46,076 nucleotides of DNA from contig CANHEA010000012.1 in assembly GCA_947459635.1 (NCBI GenBank), positions 1 to 46,076 on the forward strand. The letters run 5' to 3'. Source of the DNA: Flavobacteriaceae bacterium. GTDB lineage: Bacteria > Bacteroidota > Bacteroidia > Flavobacteriales > Flavobacteriaceae. Position numbers and translations under genes: made by a program. Every line of letters begins with the position of its first letter. Position 1 is the stretch's first letter. The notes beneath the pieces are model-generated. The model was not told the origin of the DNA. It made no database searches and saw only the letters and a list, made by a program, of their open reading frames with translations. This document shows, one piece after another, positions 42,091-46,076 of this stretch.

Positions 42091-43960
42091 AATTTTTAAT
42101 AATAAACAACGGGATTTTGATTTCGTGACGGACTTGATCTACTGTAGTTCCGAATAACAAATCCTTGAACGTATGATGACCGTGCGTACCCATAATCAGA
42201 ATATCAAAATGGCCTTCATTGACTGTTTTTGCGATGCTCTTTCCGGGTTTGCCAAAGCCCAATTTCGACACAACGTGGTAGCCTTTGTCGTTCAACATTC
42301 GAACATATTCTAGCAATAATTCCTCATCAATTGTGGTTTCGTGATCGCTGACATCCTTCCCGTACATCATGGCGCCGACAGTTTCGACAACATGAATCAA
42401 GGTGTAACTGGCCTCTTTTCCTCCTAAATCTATTGCGTGTTGCAGCGCTTTTTCATCGGCGTTGGAGAAGTCGACGGTTACTGCAATATTCTTTCTTTCA
42501 TTGCTTTGAAAACTGGAGAACTTTAGGTCAAGATGGTGCGGCGAATGGTTTTTGATGATCAATTTATTTTGAACGAAGAAAGGCTTGAAGACGATATACA
42601 GTAACAAAACTAGAAATCCAACGGCCAAAGGCACGACGGTCAACCATAATATGATTGGATTTTCCGAGGTTTCTAGCCAACCTGTAATTTCGTCGAAGAC
42701 CAATTTAGCGTTTAAGGAAACGATGATACTTGCGATAATCCATGCCGCGATTTGAGTGGCTCTGCTAATGTGAAAGCCTTTCATTTTAGATTTGTCGCTG
42801 ACGAAATGTATCAATGGGATAATTGCAAAGCCGAGTTGCAAACTCAAAATCACTTGACTTAAAATCAGCATTTTTCCGGTCACGCTTTCGCCATAAACCA
42901 AAATCACGATTACTGCTGGAACGATGGCAATGAGTCGCGTGATGATGCGGCGAACCCACGGTTGAATTCTTAAATTTAAATAACCTTCCATAACGATTTG
43001 TCCCGCCAAAGTTCCAGTTACTGTTGAGCTTTGACCTGCGGCAATAAGTGCAATTGCGAACAAAACTGGTGCCCATTTAGTTCCTAAAATTGGCGCTAAA
43101 AAGCGATGCGCATCTTGAATTTCCGCCACTTCATACATGCCGTTTTTATAGAAGGTGGCGGCGGCTAAAATCAAAATAGCGGCGTTGACAAAAAAGGCCA
43201 AGTTTAAGGCAATGGTGCTATCAATAAAGTTGTATTTGAGCGCTTGTTTGATGCCGATGTCGCTGCGATCAAATTTTCGCGTCTGTACTAAAGAAGAGTG
43301 CAGGTATAAATTATGCGGCATGACGGTAGCGCCTATAATTCCAATGGCGATATACAAAGCGGATTCATTCGGCAGCGATGGCACCAATCCGTATATTATT
43401 TTAGGCAATTCGGGTTGGGCAAAAATCATTTCGAAAATAAAGGAAAATCCAATAATGACGACTAGTGCAATAATGAATGCCTCCATTTTTCGCATGCCTT
43501 TGTTGATGAGAAACAGCAGCAAAAAAGTATCTAAAACTGTAATGAGAACACCGTTGATTAAGGAAATATCGAACAGCAAATTCAAACCAATCGCCATTCC
43601 CAGTACTTCCGCCAAGTCGCAAGCAGCAATGGCAATTTCCGCAAGAAAGTAAAGAATATAGTTGATGAACTTGGAATACGTTTCTCGTGAAGCTTGCGCC
43701 AAATCGCGTTGGGTGACAATTCCCAGTCGGGCACTTAAACTTTGCAAAAGCAACGCCATAACGTTACTCATGAGCAACACCCAAAGTAGCGCATAACCAA
43801 ATTGACTTCCTCCGGCGATGTCTGTCGCCCAGTTGCCTGGATCCATATAGCCGACACTGATGAGATATGCTGGCCCGAAAAAGGCTAGAATTTTTCTGAA
43901 AACAGTCGTTTTGTTTTGGGTTGGAACCGATTGATTTACTTCTTCTAAGGATTTGCTCAT
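42089..43960 (-). CDS. mntH: Nramp divalent metal transporter fused to a universal stress protein domain
   Basis: A 623-residue protein. Residues about 25-460 are an Nramp/MntH proton-coupled Mn2+/Fe2+ importer: DPGN in SVGYMDPGNWATDIAGG (helix 1) and MPHN in GATVMPHNLYLHSS (helix 6) are the metal-site motifs, and the helix-6 Met favours transition metals. After a helical linker, residues about 475-623 form a Usp domain (NIAVTVDFSNADEKALQHAI... and the nucleotide loop MGTHGHHTFKDLLFGTTVDQV). E. coli MntH is about 410 residues and lacks it. The ATG at 43960 is chosen; a TTG at 43978 lies in the promoter. Regulated probably by the adjacent MntR. Confidence 0.9.
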   Translation of the reverse strand: MSKSLEEVNQSVPTQNKTTVFRKILAFFGPAYLISVGYMDPGNWATDIAGGSQFGYALLWVLLMSNVMALLLQSLSARLGIVTQRDLAQASRETYSKFINYILYFLAEIAIAACDLAEVLGMAIGLNLLFDISLINGVLITVLDTFLLLFLINKGMRKMEAFIIALVVIIGFSFIFEMIFAQPELPKIIYGLVPSLPNESALYIAIGIIGATVMPHNLYLHSSLVQTRKFDRSDIGIKQALKYNFIDSTIALNLAFFVNAAILILAAATFYKNGMYEVAEIQDAHRFLAPILGTKWAPVLFAIALIAAGQSSTVTGTLAGQIVMEGYLNLRIQPWVRRIITRLIAIVPAVIVILVYGESVTGKMLILSQVILSLQLGFAIIPLIHFVSDKSKMKGFHISRATQIAAWIIASIIVSLNAKLVFDEITGWLETSENPIILWLTVVPLAVGFLVLLLYIVFKPFFVQNKLIIKNHSPHHLDLKFSSFQSNERKNIAVTVDFSNADEKALQHAIDLGGKEASYTLIHVVETVGAMMYGKDVSDHETTIDEELLLEYVRMLNDKGYHVVSKLGFGKPGKSIAKTVNEGHFDILIMGTHGHHTFKDLLFGTTVDQVRHEIKIPLFIIKN

Positions 43961-43975
43961 AGGAACTACTTTGAG

Positions 43976-43983
43976 CAAATATA
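43976..43983 (-). promoter_or_regulatory. Promoter -7 element for mntH
   Basis: TATATTTG on the minus strand, ending 15 nt before the ATG at 43960. The candidate MntR operator begins 24 nt upstream, at the -33 region. Confidence 0.6.
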
Positions 43984-44007
43984 AAAATTTATTTGATTAA
44001 AGTAAAT

Positions 44008-44033
44008 ATATTTTTAGACTGGTCTAAAAATAT
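44008..44033. promoter_or_regulatory. 26-bp palindrome, candidate MntR/DtxR operator
   Basis: The arm ATATTTTTAGAC (44008-44019) and its exact reverse complement (44022-44033) flank TG. Size, symmetry and AT-rich outer parts with an inner TTTAGAC/GTCTAAA are typical of DtxR-family sites. It covers the -33 region of mntH and lies upstream of the divergent lycopene cyclase promoter. Confidence 0.7.
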
Positions 44034-44059
44034 TATTTACAAAAGAAACACTTATGTTT

Positions 44060-44067
44060 TATCTTTG
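44060..44067 (+). promoter_or_regulatory. Promoter -7 element for lycopene cyclase
   Basis: TATCTTTG ends only 4 nt before the ATG at 44072, predicting a leaderless or nearly leaderless transcript. Confidence 0.55.
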
Positions 44068-44071
44068 AAAA

Positions 44072-45217
44072 ATGAAGCACTACGATTATATTTTCACGGG
44101 GACTGGCCTATCGGCTTTAATGACAGTTCGTGAAATGATACGTTCCGGAAAATTCATAAACAAAGCGATTTTACTTCTAGACCAAGATGCTAAAAGAACC
44201 AACGACAGAACTTGGTGTTTGTGGGAAGAAGAAGCTTCGTTTCCTGACTTGATTCACCAAAAATGGCCCAAAGCACTTTTTAAAAATAATGTTCTCGAAA
44301 AGGAAATGGAGTTGAATCCGTATTCCTACTTCATGTTGAAAGGCTTGGATTTTTACAACGCTACTTTTGAACTAATTTCAAAAGAAACGAACATTACATT
44401 TTTGCAGCAAAAAGTAATTGATTTTGAAGAACTCGACGCGCATTGTTTGGTTAAAACCGAAACCCAATCGTTTACTTGCAACCGAATCATCAATAGCATT
44501 TTTAATCCTGAAATTGTAAAAAACCAGTCGCAATTTCCGTTGTTGCAACAACATTTTATAGGATGGTTTATCAAAAGCAAAGAAGCTGTTTTTACTGATA
44601 ATTGCGCGACTTTTATGGATTTCTCTGTGGCACAAAAAGGAAATACACGCTTTATGTATGTTTTGCCTTTTTCATCAAACGAAGCCTTAATCGAATATAC
44701 TTTGTTCTCGAAGGATTTGTTAGAAAAAAGCGAATACGAAATCGCGATTAAAAACTACATCGAACAACTCGGCATTTCCGAATATGAAATTCTTGAAAAG
44801 GAACACGGTAATATTCCGATGACCTGTTATCCGTTTTGGAAAAACAATAGTAAGAACATCATCAATATTGGTTCTGCTGGCGGTTGGACGAAGGCGAGCA
44901 CGGGTTTTACTTTTAAAAACACCATCAAGAAATCTAGATTGTTGGTCTCTTTTTTGTCCAATGAAAAAGACTTTCGCCAATTTCATCAAAAAGATCGATT
45001 TTGGTTTTACGATTTGTTGCTTTTAGACATTCTAGACCAACATAACGAAAAAGGCGCCGCTATTTTTTCTTCTTTGTTTCAAAAAGGAAAAGCGTCGTTA
45101 ATTTTTAAATTCCTCGATGAAGAAACGTCGGTTTGGGAAGATTTGCAAGTCATTTGGAAATGTCCAAAAGGTCTTTTTATTAAAGCTTTGTTGCGAAGAA
45201 TGGCAGGTCTGCGTTAG
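44072..45217 (+). CDS. crtY: Lycopene cyclase (CrtY/CrtL type)
   Basis: A 381-residue flavoprotein. The N-terminal dinucleotide motif is YIFTGTGLSALMTVREM (GxGxxA at 10-15), and RTWCLWEEE, FMDFSVAQKGNTRFMYVLPFS, EYTLFS and NIPMTCYPF are characteristic of CrtY. It cyclises the ends of lycopene to beta-rings, giving beta-carotene for zeaxanthin-type Flavobacterium pigments. crtB, crtI and crtZ are not in the window, so the gene is separated from any carotenoid cluster here. The start at 44072 is fixed by the nucleotide-binding motif; the promoter lies right against it. Confidence 0.9.
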   Translation: MKHYDYIFTGTGLSALMTVREMIRSGKFINKAILLLDQDAKRTNDRTWCLWEEEASFPDLIHQKWPKALFKNNVLEKEMELNPYSYFMLKGLDFYNATFELISKETNITFLQQKVIDFEELDAHCLVKTETQSFTCNRIINSIFNPEIVKNQSQFPLLQQHFIGWFIKSKEAVFTDNCATFMDFSVAQKGNTRFMYVLPFSSNEALIEYTLFSKDLLEKSEYEIAIKNYIEQLGISEYEILEKEHGNIPMTCYPFWKNNSKNIINIGSAGGWTKASTGFTFKNTIKKSRLLVSFLSNEKDFRQFHQKDRFWFYDLLLLDILDQHNEKGAAIFSSLFQKGKASLIFKFLDEETSVWEDLQVIWKCPKGLFIKALLRRMAGLR

Positions 45218-45302
45218 GGATTACAGCGGCATCCTTTTGTGCTTGTCAATACACGTCGACTGCACTTAGTGACAAGCACAAAAGATATAGCGGAAAGCCC
45301 GA
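45216..45302. repeat. REP-like hairpin element, copy D (composite)
   Basis: It starts at the crtY stop with AGGGATTACAGCGGCATCC and ends GATATAGCGGAAAGCCC. The apical stem TTTTGTGCTTGTC pairs exactly with GACAAGCACAAAA, different from copies A-C. The outer CTAGCCCC arm is missing, and a separate hairpin follows at 45303. Confidence 0.75.
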
Positions 45303-45350
45303 CCCCGATTAGCACGAGATTCCTTTTCATCACTATTTTCCCAATCGGGG
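45303..45350. repeat. Hairpin CCCCGATT / AATCGGGG adjoining copy D
   Basis: Exact 8-bp arms at 45303-45310 and 45343-45350 enclose 32 nt. The right arm resembles the AATCGGGG end of the REP-like family read in the opposite direction, so copy D may be a fusion or rearranged pair. The spacer 45218-45471 otherwise contains only the promoter at 45424. Confidence 0.65.
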
Positions 45351-45423
45351 TAACGCCCTAAAAATCTATGATTGGATAACAAATCTTTATGATTTCTTTA
45401 AAGCGAACCTCTCGAAAACTGTT

Positions 45424-45431
45424 TATCTTTG
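45424..45431 (+). promoter_or_regulatory. Promoter -7 element for the bacilliredoxin gene
   Basis: TATCTTTG, 40 nt before the ATG at 45472; no TTG at the usual spacing. Confidence 0.55.
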
Positions 45432-45471
45432 CCTTCGGAAATTGAGTATTAAAAAATCAAATATCAAAATT

Positions 45472-45882
45472 ATGTATCCAGAAGAAATGGTTAAACCGAT
45501 GCGAAACGAACTTTCTGAAGTGGGTTTCCAAGAATTATATAGCGCTGAAGCCGTTGAAAATGCTTTAAAATTAGACGGAACAACATTAGTAGTCGTGAAT
45601 TCTGTTTGCGGTTGTGCTGCTAGAAACGCGCGTCCAGGAGCAAAAATGAGTTTAGATGGTGCTAAAAAACCAGACCATTTAGTGACTGTTTTTGCCGGTG
45701 TCGATAAAGATGCCGTAGATGCTGCCAGACAACATATGTTTCCTTTTCCTCCGTCATCGCCTAGTATGGCTTTGTTCAAAAATGGCGAATTGGTGCACAT
45801 GTTAGAGCGCCATCACATTGAAGGACGTCCAGCGGAGTTGATCGCGGAGAACTTGAAAGACGCTTACGAAGAGTTCTGTTAG
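45472..45882 (+). CDS. Bacilliredoxin (BrxA/BrxB, YphP/YqiW family)
   Basis: A 136-residue thioredoxin-like protein. The active site CGC (C46, C48) is in VVVNSVCGCAARNARPG, the family signature, followed by RQHMFPFPPSSPSMALFKNGELVHMLERHHIEG. In Bacillus these proteins remove bacillithiol from S-bacillithiolated proteins; some Bacteroidetes carry the same thiol system, so a similar role in redox repair is probable, although a disulfide isomerase role has also been proposed for YphP. The start is MYPEEMVKPM at 45472; the in-frame TTG at 45442 adds a non-conserved leader. Confidence 0.92.
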   Translation: MYPEEMVKPMRNELSEVGFQELYSAEAVENALKLDGTTLVVVNSVCGCAARNARPGAKMSLDGAKKPDHLVTVFAGVDKDAVDAARQHMFPFPPSSPSMALFKNGELVHMLERHHIEGRPAELIAENLKDAYEEFC

Positions 45883-45887
45883 TTTTT

Positions 45888-46024
45888 AACCGAAAAGCGC
45901 GCTATGATTAACGCAGAGAGCGCAACGCAAAAAAATTATTTATTAAAGGCACATTTATTTGTGTCCTTTTTTATTTAAAAACTTGGCGAACCTTGCGAAA
46001 AACTTTGCGCGCTTTGCGGTAAAA
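45888..46024. repeat. Second palindromic intergenic repeat family (GCGCAAAG-type arms)
   Basis: The left arm (from AACCGAAAAGCGCGC) and right arm (ending GCGCGCTTTGCGGT) are imperfect reverse complements rich in TTTGCG/CGCAAA units. They enclose an inner hairpin, AAAGGCACA (45945-45953) against TGTGTCCTTT (45960-45969). It is unrelated to copies A-D. Confidence 0.65.
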
Positions 46025-46035
46025 CTTTATCTTTG
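46005..46035 (+). promoter_or_regulatory. Promoter TTG-N20-TATCTTTG for a gene beyond the right edge
   Basis: TTG at 46005-46007 lies inside the right arm of the palindromic repeat. TATCTTTG is at 46028-46035. No start codon follows within the last 41 nt that I can support. Confidence 0.5.
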
Positions 46036-46076
46036 CCCTCGAATTCTTCCAATTAGAGTTCAACACATATTTCTCA

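Noticed and set aside
43155..43652. A 165-codon open frame on the plus strand
   Set aside because: It lies wholly antisense to the Nramp domain of mntH and its protein shows no family features; it is a shadow frame.

Overview
The window reads as a chromosomal segment of a member of the Flavobacteriaceae, most likely Flavobacterium or a close relative. The DNA is AT-rich. Most genes lack a recognisable Shine-Dalgarno sequence, and many are preceded by the Bacteroidetes promoter element TAnnTTTG, sometimes with an upstream TTG. Two large secreted proteins end in type IX secretion (T9SS) type A sorting domains. The L-threonine dehydrogenase, lycopene cyclase and FeoB-associated small protein are also types commonly found in this family. 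I see no rRNA, tRNA, CRISPR array, prophage or insertion sequence. Coding density is high and no gene-free stretch exceeds 300 bases.

Layout. (1) 1-4621, minus strand: a reductive pyrimidine catabolism cluster, read as a CoA-acylating (methyl)malonate-semialdehyde dehydrogenase, a class III aminotransferase, an NCS1 permease and the start of a dihydropyrimidinase that runs off the left edge. (2) 4906-12481: a mixed set with a CotH-kinase-like lipoprotein, a small stress-type protein, an AIM24/TIGR00266 protein, a 2OG-Fe(II) oxygenase, a porin-like barrel, an L,D-transpeptidase, an NTF2-like protein and L-threonine dehydrogenase. (3) 12635-20297: a small lipoprotein, the repair translocase Mfd, a secreted M12B-type metalloprotease with a T9SS signal, YraN and an exported LD-carboxypeptidase. 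(4) 20540-29527: MetRS with a fused C-terminal tRNA-binding domain, a membrane protein, a HAD phosphatase, a secreted protein, a short SSB, a zinc-ribbon protein, a membrane M28 peptidase, an SDR and an EamA exporter. (5) 29579-35072: an M13 metallopeptidase and a 1132-residue T9SS beta-propeller-like protein.

(6) 35229-45217 is the most coherent part and looks like a metal-homeostasis block: a Sco1-like copper chaperone, feoA, feoB, a FecA-like TonB receptor and a 40-residue FeoB-associated cysteine-rich membrane protein on the plus strand. Facing them on the minus strand are an Nramp transporter fused to a universal-stress-protein domain, a DtxR/MntR-type regulator and a small secreted protein of unknown function. 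A 26-bp palindrome in front of the Nramp gene and a related dyad in front of the TonB receptor are good operator candidates. Lycopene cyclase and a bacilliredoxin close the window.

The least explained structure is in the spacers. Four hairpin elements (3034-3145, 20367-20445, 41982-42090, 45216-45302) share conserved flanks but have different apical stems, each internally complementary, so they look like a dispersed REP/RNA-like family. A second palindromic family lies at 45888-46024 and appears to supply the -33 part of a promoter. I did not find an obviously new multi-gene defence or mobile system.
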